Shown one piece after another: positions 27,627 through 37,075 of a stretch of 64,000 nucleotides of DNA (the stretch's first letter is position 1; the number at the start of each line of letters is the position of its first letter). The notes under the pieces were generated by a model, which saw nothing but the letters and a program-made list of their open reading frames with translations, was not told the DNA's origin and did no database searches. Source of the DNA: Sphingomicrobium marinum (GTDB lineage: Bacteria > Pseudomonadota > Alphaproteobacteria > Sphingomonadales > Sphingomonadaceae); the NCBI RefSeq assembly GCF_026157105.1, contig NZ_JANPVQ010000001.1, positions 1-64,000 of the forward strand. The letters are read 5' to 3'. The position numbers were made by a program, and so were the translations under genes.

Positions 27627-28033
27627 CCCTCTTCCCCCACACTGGCGCTATCGGACGCGTAAATGCCTGTCCCTAGACGCGTAATATCGCAGCGCGGCAG
27701 GTCGATCGCTTCGACATCGTCGCAGTAGCGAACCTGCGCCGTGTCATCGGCGCCGATGAATACCGCCCATTCGCGATCATCGTCACAAGTGGCGACCCAC
27801 ATCTCCATATTCTCGTACGGCGCGGCATAGCCCGACCCGGTTACCCGATCACACGGATAGCCCGCCCCGGTGATGGCGCGTCGCATGGCGATGTCGCGGT
27901 TCATGTCGGAAAGTTCGAACAGCGCGTCCTGGTTTTCACCGCGTGTCTGAATGGTTTCGTTCTCGGCGGGCGGCGATGTATCGCCGCAGGCGGCGAGCAT
28001 GAGAGGCACGGTCAACAGGGCAATGCGAAACAT
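27623..28033 (-). CDS. Putative lipoprotein of unknown function
   Basis: 136 residues. MFRIALLTVPLMLAACGDTS is a lipoprotein signal with LAAC lipobox. The mature part is short and acidic, with three Cys residues (YPCDRVTGSG, VATCDDDREW, RYCDDVEA) that may form disulfides. GGAGAGA lies just upstream of the start. Divergent from the cyclophilin gene. Not assigned to a known family. Confidence 0.75.
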   Translation of the reverse strand: MFRIALLTVPLMLAACGDTSPPAENETIQTRGENQDALFELSDMNRDIAMRRAITGAGYPCDRVTGSGYAAPYENMEMWVATCDDDREWAVFIGADDTAQVRYCDDVEAIDLPRCDITRLGTGIYASDSASVGEEG

Positions 28034-28153
28034 TGGCTCTCTCCTTTGATACAATGTCACTTGATACCATGAACCAATGCGCACGCCTACGCAAAGGTTG
28101 CGCTTCGGCGCGCATGCGGCAAGGATCCGGGCCGATCTTACGGGAGCCCGTTC

Positions 28154-29050
28154 ATGCGTATTCTCACTCTCACCGCCTTGCCTTTGCTGGCAATCGCCGC
28201 CACCGCGCCGGCACAGGATCGCGAAAAGATTTCGCCGAGCCAGATCGTGGCTGCGGCGCCGGCCGAAGCATGGGTCGAAATTCCGGCCGATGACATCCTT
28301 GTGCTCGAGCTGGCGGGCGATCGCACAGTCTATTTCCAGCTCGCCCCGCATGCAGCGCCGCAGCATGTCCAGAACATCCGCGCGCTAGCGGCCAGCGACT
28401 ATTGGGATGGCGCCAGCGTGTACCGGGTACAGGACAATTTCGTCGCGCAGTTCGGCCTGCGGGATATCGAGCGCGACCTGCCCGACGGCGTCATCGCCCA
28501 GCCTGATGCCGAATATGTGTTCGCGGGCGAAGGGCTCGATATGAAGCGGCTGGGCTATCCCGACCCGTATTCGCTGATGGCCGGGTTTTCTGGCGGATGG
28601 CCAGTCGCGTTGTATGACGACGGGACGGCGAGCCTGACGCATTGCTACGGCACGCTGGGCGTCGGGCGCGAACTATCCCCAAGCACCGGCGACAGCACCG
28701 AACTATATGTGATCATCGGCCAGGCGCCGCGTCACCTTGATCGCAACATCGCGATAGTCGGGCGCGCGATCGAAGGCATCGAACATCTTTCCAGCCTGGA
28801 GCGCGGTACCGACGGACCGCTTGGCATGTACGCGCAAGAACAGTCCGCGACCCCGATCGTGTCTTATACGATTGCATCGGCGATGCCCGAAGAGGTTCGC
28901 CCGCGGTTCGAATATCTGTCGGAAAAGAGCGAGGCTTTTGCGGCCTATATTGACCGCTGGGCCAATCGCTACGACGATTTCTACGAGGTATCGGCTGGCG
29001 GCATGGCCTTATGCCATGCGCCGGTGCCGATCCGCCGGGTCGAGGATTAG
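28154..29050 (+). CDS. Cyclophilin-type peptidylprolyl isomerase, exported
   Basis: 298 residues with signal peptide MRILTLTALPLLAIAATAPA. The cyclophilin domain follows: VYFQLAPHAAPQHVQNIRALA, SVYRVQDNFVAQFG (catalytic Arg and Gln region), and YVIIGQAPRHLDRNIAIVGRAIEG. A long insert (about residues 120-185) and a C-terminal extension make it larger than E. coli PpiA, as in other sphingomonads. Likely a periplasmic folding factor. Its stop overlaps that of the converging zinc-ribbon gene. Confidence 0.88.
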   Translation: MRILTLTALPLLAIAATAPAQDREKISPSQIVAAAPAEAWVEIPADDILVLELAGDRTVYFQLAPHAAPQHVQNIRALAASDYWDGASVYRVQDNFVAQFGLRDIERDLPDGVIAQPDAEYVFAGEGLDMKRLGYPDPYSLMAGFSGGWPVALYDDGTASLTHCYGTLGVGRELSPSTGDSTELYVIIGQAPRHLDRNIAIVGRAIEGIEHLSSLERGTDGPLGMYAQEQSATPIVSYTIASAMPEEVRPRFEYLSEKSEAFAAYIDRWANRYDDFYEVSAGGMALCHAPVPIRRVED

Positions 29051-29307
29051 GCCGCCCAGGCGTCCTTGCTGTCGCAATTGCGATGGGTGATGACCGGCGG
29101 CAGCTTTGCCAGCGTTACGACGGCTTCGGCAAGCGGTAGCGCGGTCGAGCAAAAAGCGCATTCAGCGGACAAACGACCCACCAGCCAATGCGTTCGGCCA
29201 CAGCCCGGGCAATGGTTCACCTCATTTTCGCGGTAAACCGCGTGATAGCCGCGACCCATCGGGTCATGCGCCATCTTGAGTTCGGCCAGGGTTGGTACAT
29301 GGGTCAT
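29047..29307 (-). CDS. Small zinc-ribbon protein
   Basis: 86 residues with two CxxC pairs (NHCPGCGRTHW and CAFCSTALPL) forming a likely zinc ribbon. The start MTHVPTLAEL is set by GGAAAGGACGG about 13 nt upstream; an earlier ATG has no ribosome site. Family unknown; perhaps a nucleic-acid or protein-binding adaptor. Confidence 0.7.
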   Translation of the reverse strand: MTHVPTLAELKMAHDPMGRGYHAVYRENEVNHCPGCGRTHWLVGRLSAECAFCSTALPLAEAVVTLAKLPPVITHRNCDSKDAWAA

Positions 29308-29410
29308 CGTAACAATCCGTCCTTTCCACCTCCCATTAACACTTAAATAAGCATTAAGTTGCCTTAACATATGTTGCGTCCGAAAAGGAGACGCTTTGGG
29401 GAAAGTTCGC

Positions 29411-31882
29411 CTAGCGGCCGCGCAATGCGCGCGCCGGGCGCGCGGTCAAGGCAGGCCGCGCCGCGATCAGGGCAGCGCCCACGGCAAGCAACACCGCGAT
29501 CGGCGGAATCGCCAGAATTACGGGCCAATCGGGGACAAATTCGAATTCGAAACGCCCGTCGATCATCCACTTCGCAGCGATGATCCCGACCAATGTCGCG
29601 CCCGCCGCAATCAGACCGGAAAGCGTGAAGAATTCGATCAATTGGGTCCACACCAGCTGGCGTTGCTGGCCGCCGACCAACCGCAGCAACACGAGATCGC
29701 GGGTCCGCGCCGCCCGAGTCGCGACGACCGAACCCGCCAGCACGGCAACCCCGATCGTGATGGCAAGGCCGAGCGCGATGCGGATCGCGGCGTCCAGCCC
29801 TTCGAGGATCTCGCGCCCCTGATCGAGGGCATCCGCAACGCTGATGGTACTGACCTGCGGCATCGCGGCGACAAGCGCCTGTTCGAACGCTTGCGTGTCG
29901 GTTTCGTCCGCGCTGCCCGAGGTTCCAAGCAACGTGTAGGGCGCGCCCTCGAAGGTCCCGGGGGAAAAGACTAGCGCGAAATTCACGCCAAAATTGCTCC
30001 AGTCGATTTCGCGCAGCGAGGCGACCTCTGCCGTAATGGGACGGCCCAGGATCGAAACCGTGATCGTATCGCCCGGCGACAGGCCGAGCGCGCGCGCCGC
30101 TTCGGCATCGACGCTGACCAGCGGAGGCCCAACATAATCGGGACCCCACCATTCGCCTTCGACGATTTCGTTGCCGTCGGGCAATTCGCCAAGGAAGGTC
30201 AGCCCGCGGTCGCCGTTGAGGATCCACGCGCCTTCGGGGATTTCCTCCATGTCGGCAACGGCTACGCCGTCCACGACCGTCACGCTGCCGCGCAGGTTGG
30301 GGACGAGATTGAGGTCGGGCGTCTCCAGATGTTCCGCGGCAATGGCACGGAATTCATCCTCGCGATCCCCCGGGATATCGAGGTGGAAGAAGGCCGGAGC
30401 GCGTTCGGGGATGGATCGGTCGAGCTGGTTGAGGAGGCTTTGCCCGATAGCAGCAAGCGCCACCAGCAGGCTAAGTCCAAGGCCCAGCGCGACGCTAAGC
30501 CGCACGGTGGCGTTGCCCGGTCGATCGAGCGCCGCGATGCCGAGCCGGAATACTGGACCGCCGCGATGCTTCAGACGTCTTGCGAGCAGGCGGATCAACC
30601 AGCCTGCGCCCGCGAACAATAGGCCAAGCACGATGAACCCGCCTGCCGCGATGGCGGCCAGTTCCGCGTTGCTCGCCGAAAAGATGGCCAGCGCCATGGC
30701 CGCGCCGCCGGCAAGGATCGGCACTAGCCAGCTGCGCCTTCCGGATTGTTCTTCAAGGCTACCGCGAAGCAGCGCCGCGGGCCGCGCGCCAAGAGCGCTG
30801 GCAACGGGCGACCAGGCGGCCGCAAGTGTCACGAGAATGCCGACGAGGCTGGCCTGCGCAAGCGCGGCCCAGTGCGGCCCTGGATCGGGCGCGATGGGCA
30901 ACCGATCGCCAACGAATTGGCCGACAAGCAACGGCACCAAAGCGCCCAGCGTGAGGCCGATGACCAACGCCGCGGCGACCACGACAATGATCTCTATCGC
31001 CAGCATGAGCCCGATCGTCGCGCGCGTGCCGCCGACCAGCTTGAGCTGAGCCACGGTGGCGCGTCGGCTTGCGGCAAAGGCCCTGGCCGCGCTGGCAATG
31101 CCGAGCGCCCCGATCCCGAGCGCCGAAAAAGCGATCAGCAACAGCATGTCGCCGGTGCGTGCGACAAAGCGCTGCGTGCCGCCCGCGGCCTCGTCGCGCG
31201 TCGTCGATTCCCAGCTTCCTTCGCTAAATTCGGTCGTGAACCGGGTGCCCGCGACCGATGGATCGGCATCCTCGTCATCGAGCAGCAGCAGATATTCGTT
31301 GCTGTACAGACTGCCGGGCTGCGTGAGCTGTGTTGCAGGCAGGCTTGCCTGGTCGATGAAGACGACCGGGGCGAAATTGAAACCCCCGCCCTGGGCGCGG
31401 TCGCTGACGATCCCCGAGACGATCAGGTCGGCAAAACCCAATCGCACGCTATCGCCAATGTCTAGCCCGAGATCGTCAGCGAGCGCGCGGTCGATACCGA
31501 CCTCGCCTTCGCCGGGGCGGTCGCCTTCGAATTCGAGCGGGCCGGCTAGCGGATAATTGTCCTCGACGGCCTTCAGTTCGACGAGACTGATCTTGGCCGG
31601 TCCGGCGACCAGCATCGCGCGCGTTTCGACGACATGCGTGACCTCGCCATATTCGCGCATCAGCGCCAGCTCGTCTTCACTCGCGCTGCGGCTAGCGACT
31701 TGCAGTTCGAGGTCGCCGCCGAGCAAGGCGCGACCATTATCGGCAATGGCCTTGTCGAGCGAGGCGACAAGGCTGAGCACGCCGGCCAACCCTGCGACCG
31801 ACAACATCAGGCACAGCCACAACAGGCCGAGCCCGCCGAGACCACCGCGCAAGTCGCGCTTGGCAAGCGTGCAGGACGTCAC
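29411..31882 (-). CDS. ybbP: ABC transporter permease, FtsX-like (YbbP)
   Basis: 823-residue membrane protein with the FtsX/MacB-type layout: one N-terminal helix, a large periplasmic domain, then two sets of transmembrane helices with FtsX domains (MLLLIAFSALGIGALGIASA; LAGSVVATRAARTRDLVLLRLVGG). It pairs with the ATPase encoded immediately upstream, and the two genes overlap by ATGA. The arrangement next to divergent tesA matches the E. coli tesA/ybbA-ybbP locus. Proposed role: lipoprotein or lipid-related transport at the inner membrane. Confidence 0.9.
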   Translation of the reverse strand: MTSCTLAKRDLRGGLGGLGLLWLCLMLSVAGLAGVLSLVASLDKAIADNGRALLGGDLELQVASRSASEDELALMREYGEVTHVVETRAMLVAGPAKISLVELKAVEDNYPLAGPLEFEGDRPGEGEVGIDRALADDLGLDIGDSVRLGFADLIVSGIVSDRAQGGGFNFAPVVFIDQASLPATQLTQPGSLYSNEYLLLLDDEDADPSVAGTRFTTEFSEGSWESTTRDEAAGGTQRFVARTGDMLLLIAFSALGIGALGIASAARAFAASRRATVAQLKLVGGTRATIGLMLAIEIIVVVAAALVIGLTLGALVPLLVGQFVGDRLPIAPDPGPHWAALAQASLVGILVTLAAAWSPVASALGARPAALLRGSLEEQSGRRSWLVPILAGGAAMALAIFSASNAELAAIAAGGFIVLGLLFAGAGWLIRLLARRLKHRGGPVFRLGIAALDRPGNATVRLSVALGLGLSLLVALAAIGQSLLNQLDRSIPERAPAFFHLDIPGDREDEFRAIAAEHLETPDLNLVPNLRGSVTVVDGVAVADMEEIPEGAWILNGDRGLTFLGELPDGNEIVEGEWWGPDYVGPPLVSVDAEAARALGLSPGDTITVSILGRPITAEVASLREIDWSNFGVNFALVFSPGTFEGAPYTLLGTSGSADETDTQAFEQALVAAMPQVSTISVADALDQGREILEGLDAAIRIALGLAITIGVAVLAGSVVATRAARTRDLVLLRLVGGQQRQLVWTQLIEFFTLSGLIAAGATLVGIIAAKWMIDGRFEFEFVPDWPVILAIPPIAVLLAVGAALIAARPALTARPARALRGR

Positions 31883-32544
31883 GCTGCGAGAAGCCCGTCG
31901 CGCATATGGAGGGTGCGGCTTGCGCGCTTGGCCAGTGCCGGGTCGTGGGTGATGACGATGAGGCCGGCGCCCGCTGCTTGCGCACGTTCGAACAGCAGGT
32001 CGATGATACCTGCACCGGTCGCGGCATCGAGGTTCCCGGTGGGTTCGTCGGCCAGCAGCAGATGCGGCTGCGGCGCGGTGGCGCGCGCGATCGCGACGCG
32101 TTGCTGTTCGCCGCCTGACAATTGCGCAGGATAATGGCCCAGCCGGTCGCCAAGCCCGACGCGTTGCAGTTCGAGCGCTGCCTTGGTGCGCGCATCGGCA
32201 ATTCCGGCAAGCTCCAGCGGGACGGCGACATTTTCGTGCGCCGTCATCGTGGGCAACAATTGGAAGTTCTGGAGGATGATGCCGATGCCGCGCCCGCGCA
32301 GGCGGGCCAGCGCATCTTCGCTCATGCCGCCAATATCCTCATCGAGCAGCAGCGCCTTGCCGCCCGTTGCACGCTCGAGCCCCGAGGCGACCGCCATCAG
32401 CGACGACTTGCCCGAACCCGAAGGCCCAAGGATGGCAACGGTTTCGCCCGGCATGACCTTGAGATCCACGCCCTTCAATATCTCGGTGCGCGCAGCCCCC
32501 TGACCCAGTGTCAGGCGGATATCCGTCAGATCGATCAATGCCAT
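31879..32544 (-). CDS. ybbA: ABC transporter ATP-binding protein (YbbA)
   Basis: 221 residues of the LolD/MacB ATPase type: Walker A LGPSGSGKSSLM, Q-loop LQNFQLLPTMTAHENV, signature LSGGEQQRVAIARA, Walker B LLLADEPTGNLD, and H-loop VITHD. It energises the downstream permease. The gene starts 57 bp from the divergent tesA gene. Confidence 0.95.
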   Translation of the reverse strand: MALIDLTDIRLTLGQGAARTEILKGVDLKVMPGETVAILGPSGSGKSSLMAVASGLERATGGKALLLDEDIGGMSEDALARLRGRGIGIILQNFQLLPTMTAHENVAVPLELAGIADARTKAALELQRVGLGDRLGHYPAQLSGGEQQRVAIARATAPQPHLLLADEPTGNLDAATGAGIIDLLFERAQAAGAGLIVITHDPALAKRASRTLHMRDGLLAA

Positions 32545-32601
32545 GAAATTCTCTTGAGATTATGCTTGAGGCGGGAGCGATTGGCCCTCACCATTGGTTC
32601 C

Positions 32602-33234
32602 ATGAGCTTCATGACCCGCATTTACCTGCTTATCGCCCTCGTTTCGACCAGCCCCGCCTTGGCATCCGACGAACGGCCCGTGATCGTCGCTTTTGGAGAC
32701 AGTTTGACCGCCGGGTACAACCTGCCCGAAGGGCTCGGCTACGCACCGCAGCTTGAAGATGCGCTGCGCCGCGAAGGCATTGCCGCGACGGTCGTGGATG
32801 CCGGCGTATCGGGCGACACCACCAGCGGCGGTCGCCAACGGCTCGCATTTGTTCTCGACGGGCTCGAGCAGACGCCCGACCTCTTGCTGCTCGAACTTGG
32901 CGGCAACGACGTGCTGCGGGCCATCGACCCGGCTGTGACGCGCGAAAACCTCCAATGGATGATCGGTGAAGTGCAATCGCGCGGGATCGACGTCGTCCTG
33001 CTCGGCATGCGCGCGCCGCGCAACTACGACCCCGCTTATGTCGAAGCTTTCGAGGCCATCTACACCGATCTGGCGACGCAATACGACGTGCCGCTCTACC
33101 CCTTCTTCCTCGAGGGACTCGAAGGGGTCGATGGCACGATCCAGCGCGATGGTATCCATCCCACTTTCAAAGGTATCAAGCTGATGGTCGGCGGCAGCCT
33201 GCCCACCGTTATCGAAGCGTTAGAGGCTGATTAG
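32602..33234 (+). CDS. tesA: SGNH/GDSL arylesterase (TesA)
   Basis: 210 residues with signal peptide (FMTRIYLLIALVSTSPALA). Block I FGDSLTAGYN holds the Ser nucleophile; block III LELGGNDVLR and block V DGIHPTFKG complete the catalytic set. It is the TesA/arylesterase subgroup, a periplasmic thioesterase/lysophospholipase in E. coli. An in-frame ATG at 32611 is an alternative start. Confidence 0.92.
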   Translation: MSFMTRIYLLIALVSTSPALASDERPVIVAFGDSLTAGYNLPEGLGYAPQLEDALRREGIAATVVDAGVSGDTTSGGRQRLAFVLDGLEQTPDLLLLELGGNDVLRAIDPAVTRENLQWMIGEVQSRGIDVVLLGMRAPRNYDPAYVEAFEAIYTDLATQYDVPLYPFFLEGLEGVDGTIQRDGIHPTFKGIKLMVGGSLPTVIEALEAD

Positions 33235-33539
33235 CGTCCCGTAATCTGGGCCGTGTCGATCGGTTCGGCGAACTGGGCGCCAAGCTTGTCGCCCGCCGTC
33301 CAACGCACCAGCGCCGACGCCCGCTCGCGATCGGGCAATAGCAGCCAGATACGGCTGCCGACTTCGAACTCGATGCCGGTTACTTCGGCCATGAAACCAT
33401 TTTCGGAAATGTTGACGATCCGCGCTTCGCACCCCTCGGCGCCCATCTCGCGCACTTGTGCGTCGAGTGCGACATCCTGCCGCTCGCTTTCGCGACGTTC
33501 CTCGCCCGTCTGTTCGGCGATACGCGCCTTGATTGCCAC
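33231..33539 (-). CDS. PilZ domain protein
   Basis: 102 residues. RRESERQDVALDAQVRE resembles the RxxxR part of PilZ; IVNISENGFMAE is the D/NxSxxG-like part. Candidate c-di-GMP binder, although the second motif has Asn for Asp. It lies 30 bp downstream of a second PilZ gene on the same strand. Confidence 0.8.
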   Translation of the reverse strand: MAIKARIAEQTGEERRESERQDVALDAQVREMGAEGCEARIVNISENGFMAEVTGIEFEVGSRIWLLLPDRERASALVRWTAGDKLGAQFAEPIDTAQITGR

Positions 33540-33569
33540 TTTGGTTCACTCCTTCGCCGTCCTGTCCAG

Positions 33570-33866
33570 TCAGGCGACGAAATTGATTCCGATGCGGCCT
33601 TCACGTACCCAGCGAACGACCGCTTTGACCTCCCCGCGATCGAGGAGCTGGAGCGTCACGGTCTCTCCTATATGGGGTGTTTCCGCAAAAATCACCATGG
33701 CTCCTGAATCGGACAGGTTGACGAGGCGGACGACGTGGGCGTCACCACGAAAGCCAAGCACCGCGGTCTGCGACTGCGCATTGAAACGCTCTTCGCCGCG
33801 TTCGTCGATCATGCGCTTTACCGCGCGCGGCACGATGCCGGCGGTCAGGCTAGAATTCTCACCCAC
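33570..33866 (-). CDS. PilZ domain protein
   Basis: 98 residues. DERGEERFNAQSQTAVLGFRG and VRLVNLSDSGAMVIF form the PilZ pattern (the second motif is NLSDSG). Divergent from the L,D-transpeptidase gene and just upstream of the other PilZ gene, likely one transcript. The first motif (ERF rather than RxxxR) is weak, so c-di-GMP binding is uncertain. Confidence 0.78.
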   Translation of the reverse strand: MGENSSLTAGIVPRAVKRMIDERGEERFNAQSQTAVLGFRGDAHVVRLVNLSDSGAMVIFAETPHIGETVTLQLLDRGEVKAVVRWVREGRIGINFVA

Positions 33867-34041
33867 AATACTCTCCTCAAGGGCAACCCCACGTTTCCTT
33901 TAGATCACAGTTGCTTAAAGAATGGTTTGCGCAGCCTTAAGGGCGCTTTCCTCGGGCTGTTCAGCGTCTATATTGGATCATGACGCTAAAGGGGGACGGT
34001 CTTGGGAACCGGATCTGCCGGTTCGAAGGAGGGATAATTTG

Positions 34042-35361
34042 GTGAAGAAGGCACTATTTCTGGCAGGCTCGCTCTTGGCGAGCGCGGCATTCGCGCAGCC
34101 ACAAGAAGCACCTGTCGTCGGCGACGCACCGGAAGCCGGCATCGCGCCGCAAGAGGCGCCCGGCGCCAAGCGCATTCTCGTCGCCGAAGAGCCCGATCCC
34201 GAAATGGCCGACAAGCTGGACGAGGCCTTCGACCAGCCGATCGATGCCGCCCCGTTCTGGACGGTCGCCAATGCCGAGGTCCTGCTCGACTATATCGAAG
34301 CCGTCGCGGCGGAGGGTCTCGTTCCCGCCGATTACAATCCCGAAGGCCTACGCGCCGCCATCGTAGCTGGCGACATGAGCGCGCTGGCGACCACCGCCAC
34401 CGACAGTTTCAACAAGCTTTCCGCGCACCTCGCGCTTGGCCAGGTCGATCACGAAGCGCGCGTCGACTGGCACATCAAGGATGCCGACCTGTCCGAAGAG
34501 CGCCAGCGCGCGCTGCTCGAATGGGCGCTGTACGAAGGCAAGCTGAAAGAATCGCTCGACAAGCTTCTGCCCGAGCATCCGCAATATGCGGCGCTAAAAA
34601 ATGCGCTGGCAGTCGCCGACCCGGCAGACGCCGAGGGGATCGCCAAGATCCGCCTGAACCTTGATCGCTGGCGCTGGCTGCCGCGCGATCTGGGTGATCG
34701 CTACATCATCGTCAATGTGCCGGCCTACACCGCCGCGCTGGTCGAAAACGGCGAGACGATCTCGCGCCATCGCGCGGTCGCCGGTGCTGTCAGGACGCCG
34801 ACGCCGCAGCTGATGGCCGAAGCCACGGGCGTGATCTTCAACCCTTATTGGAACGTGCCCAAGTCGATCGAACCCGAGGTTCGCGGCAAGGCTGGCTACG
34901 AAGCGATCCGCGACGATGACGGCAACATCGTCCGCTATCGCCAACCGCCTGGACCCAACAACTCGTTGGGACGCATCAAGTTTGTGATGTACAACCCGCA
35001 CCTCATCTACCTACACGACACCAATGCGCGCGGCCTGTTCAATGCAGAGGAACGCGCCCGCAGCCATGGCTGCATCCGGACCGAGAATATCCTCGGCCTG
35101 GCCAACATGCTGCTCAAGATGGATGGTAATGACTGGAGCGAGGAAAAGACGCTCGAGATCGTCAATTCGGGCAAGAATACCGGCGCCAAGTTTGCCAACA
35201 GCCTGCCGGTCTTCATCGCCTACTTCACGCTCGCCGCGCGCGGCGATGGCAGCGTGATCGACTATGAGGACATTTACGGCCGCGACAAGCCGGTCGCCGA
35301 GGCGCTCAACGAGTGGCAGCCGTCATCGGCAGAAGACGCGCAGGTCGCCGAGGCAAGTTAG
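34042..35361 (+). CDS. L,D-transpeptidase (YcbB/LdtD-like)
   Basis: 439 residues. The GTG start is chosen because GAAGGAGGG lies 8 nt upstream and the product opens with a signal peptide (KKALFLAGSLLASAAFA). A scaffold domain (about 60-190) precedes the YkuD catalytic domain: IFNPYWNVPKSI, then IYLHDTN with the active-site His, and SHGCIRTENILGLA with the catalytic Cys. It makes 3-3 cross-links in peptidoglycan or attaches proteins to it. It converges on another YkuD-type gene with overlapping stop codons. Confidence 0.93.
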   Translation: MKKALFLAGSLLASAAFAQPQEAPVVGDAPEAGIAPQEAPGAKRILVAEEPDPEMADKLDEAFDQPIDAAPFWTVANAEVLLDYIEAVAAEGLVPADYNPEGLRAAIVAGDMSALATTATDSFNKLSAHLALGQVDHEARVDWHIKDADLSEERQRALLEWALYEGKLKESLDKLLPEHPQYAALKNALAVADPADAEGIAKIRLNLDRWRWLPRDLGDRYIIVNVPAYTAALVENGETISRHRAVAGAVRTPTPQLMAEATGVIFNPYWNVPKSIEPEVRGKAGYEAIRDDDGNIVRYRQPPGPNNSLGRIKFVMYNPHLIYLHDTNARGLFNAEERARSHGCIRTENILGLANMLLKMDGNDWSEEKTLEIVNSGKNTGAKFANSLPVFIAYFTLAARGDGSVIDYEDIYGRDKPVAEALNEWQPSSAEDAQVAEAS

Positions 35362-36035
35362 GCGCGCTTGTCGGCGTAGAGAAGGTGACCGTCGGAAAGG
35401 CGGTTCATCACATGCCAGTGATCGCGCTTGGAGAAGGCAAAGCAGCCCTCCGAGCGGCCCATCTTGCCCTGCTGCGCGACCACTTCGGGTTCGGCATACC
35501 AGGCGTGGTGCATGACGATGGCGCGCGCGTGCGCGTTGCTGTTCGACCAGTCGAGGCCGTGCATGCGCTGCGACAGCCCGTACTTGCCGTGATACTGGTT
35601 GGCGATGACGTAGGCACCGTTGGACGTGGCAAGGCTGCCGGGGCGGTTCGAGAAATTGTCGAGATAGCCGTTGTGATTGCGATCGGACCCGCGGCCATGC
35701 GTGGTGCGGAAGCTTTCCACCGTGCCCGACGGCAGGTGGACCAGCTGGCAGCGCTCTTCCCCCGAATGCCGGTTGAAGTCGACGATGCCGATCCAGTCGC
35801 GGTGCCTGATCGAATTGGCGTGCTGATCCAGCGCGGCCTTGGCGCGCCCGAATAGCGCCGGGTCGACGCCGGCAGGCGCGGCATTCAGCGTCTGCCGCAC
35901 TTGGGCGGGCACCGGTTGAGCGGGCGGGACACGGAAGGTGAAGTTGTTGGGATTGGCCAGACTCGGTCCGGCAAAGGCCGCACCGACGGCAGCGGCAGCA
36001 CCCTTTATCAAAAACTCACGTCGTCCGATTGTCAC
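35358..36035 (-). CDS. YkuD_2-type L,D-transpeptidase-fold protein, Tat-exported
   Basis: 225 residues. RREFLIKGAAAAVGAAFA is a twin-arginine signal. The rest follows the YkuD_2 (murein L,D-transpeptidase catalytic domain-like) family: GIVDFNRHSGEERCQLVHL, HGRGSDRNHNGYLDNFSNRPG, IVMHHAWYAE and GRSEGCFAF with the putative catalytic His and Cys. Convergent with the other transpeptidase gene. Likely in cell-wall remodelling. Confidence 0.9.
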   Translation of the reverse strand: MTIGRREFLIKGAAAAVGAAFAGPSLANPNNFTFRVPPAQPVPAQVRQTLNAAPAGVDPALFGRAKAALDQHANSIRHRDWIGIVDFNRHSGEERCQLVHLPSGTVESFRTTHGRGSDRNHNGYLDNFSNRPGSLATSNGAYVIANQYHGKYGLSQRMHGLDWSNSNAHARAIVMHHAWYAEPEVVAQQGKMGRSEGCFAFSKRDHWHVMNRLSDGHLLYADKRA

Positions 36036-36287
36036 TCTTTACCCCTCCCACGGTTCAATAACTCTTTACCATTCAAGAGGTTAACGCGGGATGGATATTA
36101 TTGCGGGTTGCCGCTGCCACGCCTCGGTTCATCGCGCCCGGACTATAGCGACGGCTCTTGTATTGGGTTGCGCCCGCTGCTAGAGGGCCGCCGATACGCC
36201 GGGTGACGGAGATTCGCCCGGCTTTGCTATTTTTGCTATAAGGGCCGCTTGTCGTGCCTCAAATCGAATTGGAGTTGAACCAAGCTT

Positions 36288-36494
36288 ATGCAGATCATCG
36301 TTCGCGATAATAATGTCGACCAGGCGCTGCGCGCCTTGAAGAAAAAGCTGCAGCGTGAAGGCGTCTATCGTGAGATGAAGCTTCGCCGCCACTACGAAAA
36401 GCCGTCGGAAAAGCGCGCGCGCGAACGTGCCGCCGCGATCCGCCGGGCGCGCAAGCTCGAGCGCAAGCGCATGGAGCGCGAAGGCGGCCGCTAG
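36288..36494 (+). CDS. rpsU: 30S ribosomal protein S21
   Basis: 68 residues, [25 protein letters not shown]..., rich in Arg/Lys with the S21 coiled C-terminal helix ([20 protein letters not shown]). A ribosome site (GGAG) lies upstream inside a short TTGG/CCAA palindrome. It is followed by an FKBP gene with a 35-bp gap, likely on one transcript. Confidence 0.98.
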   Translation: MQIIVRDNNVDQALRALKKKLQREGVYREMKLRRHYEKPSEKRARERAAAIRRARKLERKRMEREGGR

Positions 36495-36529
36495 GGCCCC
36501 CTCTTACTTTCTCAAATCAGGATGCGCTG

Positions 36530-37072
36530 ATGTCGGCCACCCAGGTACCGCTTCGCCCGATCAAGAAGGGTTCGCTCATTAAGCTGTGGCTGGCGATATT
36601 CCTGCTGGTCGGCGCCGGAGTCGCGCTGGCCTATGCCGGCACCAAGCCGCTCGAAAAGCTCGAAGAGCTTGGCGTCGAGGTCGTGACCGAGGGCACGGGC
36701 GAGCCGATCCGCCTCGAAGACGGCGCGATGGTCATCTACGAAGGTCGCACCAAGGATGGCGCGGTGTTCGATACATCGGATGGCAGCGCGGTACCGATGA
36801 TGCCGACGCGCGTCATTCCGGGTTTCCGCGACGCGCTGCTGCAGATGCGCGAAGGTGGTACCTACGAAATCGCCATCCCGGGCGAACAGGCATATGGCGA
36901 AGAACCGCCTGCGGGCTCGCCATTCGAACCCAACGAGGATCTCTACTTCACCGTCACGGTCGAACGCATCGAGCGCGACGTGATGCGTCAGCTCCAGCAG
37001 ATGCAGCAGATGCAACAGGAACAGCAGGGTCTTCCCGAAGGCGCCGAGCTGCCGCCCCCGCCGGGCGAATAA
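36530..37072 (+). CDS. FKBP-type peptidylprolyl isomerase, membrane-anchored
   Basis: 180 residues. One N-terminal transmembrane helix (LIKLWLAIFLLVGAGVALAYAG) anchors a FKBP domain outside: MVIYEGRTKDGAVFDTS, VIPGFRDALLQMREGG and IPGEQAYGE. A Gln/Met-rich tail (RQLQQMQQMQQEQQ) follows. Probably a periplasmic folding helper. Terminator-like hairpin downstream. Confidence 0.9.
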   Translation: MSATQVPLRPIKKGSLIKLWLAIFLLVGAGVALAYAGTKPLEKLEELGVEVVTEGTGEPIRLEDGAMVIYEGRTKDGAVFDTSDGSAVPMMPTRVIPGFRDALLQMREGGTYEIAIPGEQAYGEEPPAGSPFEPNEDLYFTVTVERIERDVMRQLQQMQQMQQEQQGLPEGAELPPPPGE

Positions 37073-37075
37073 ACT

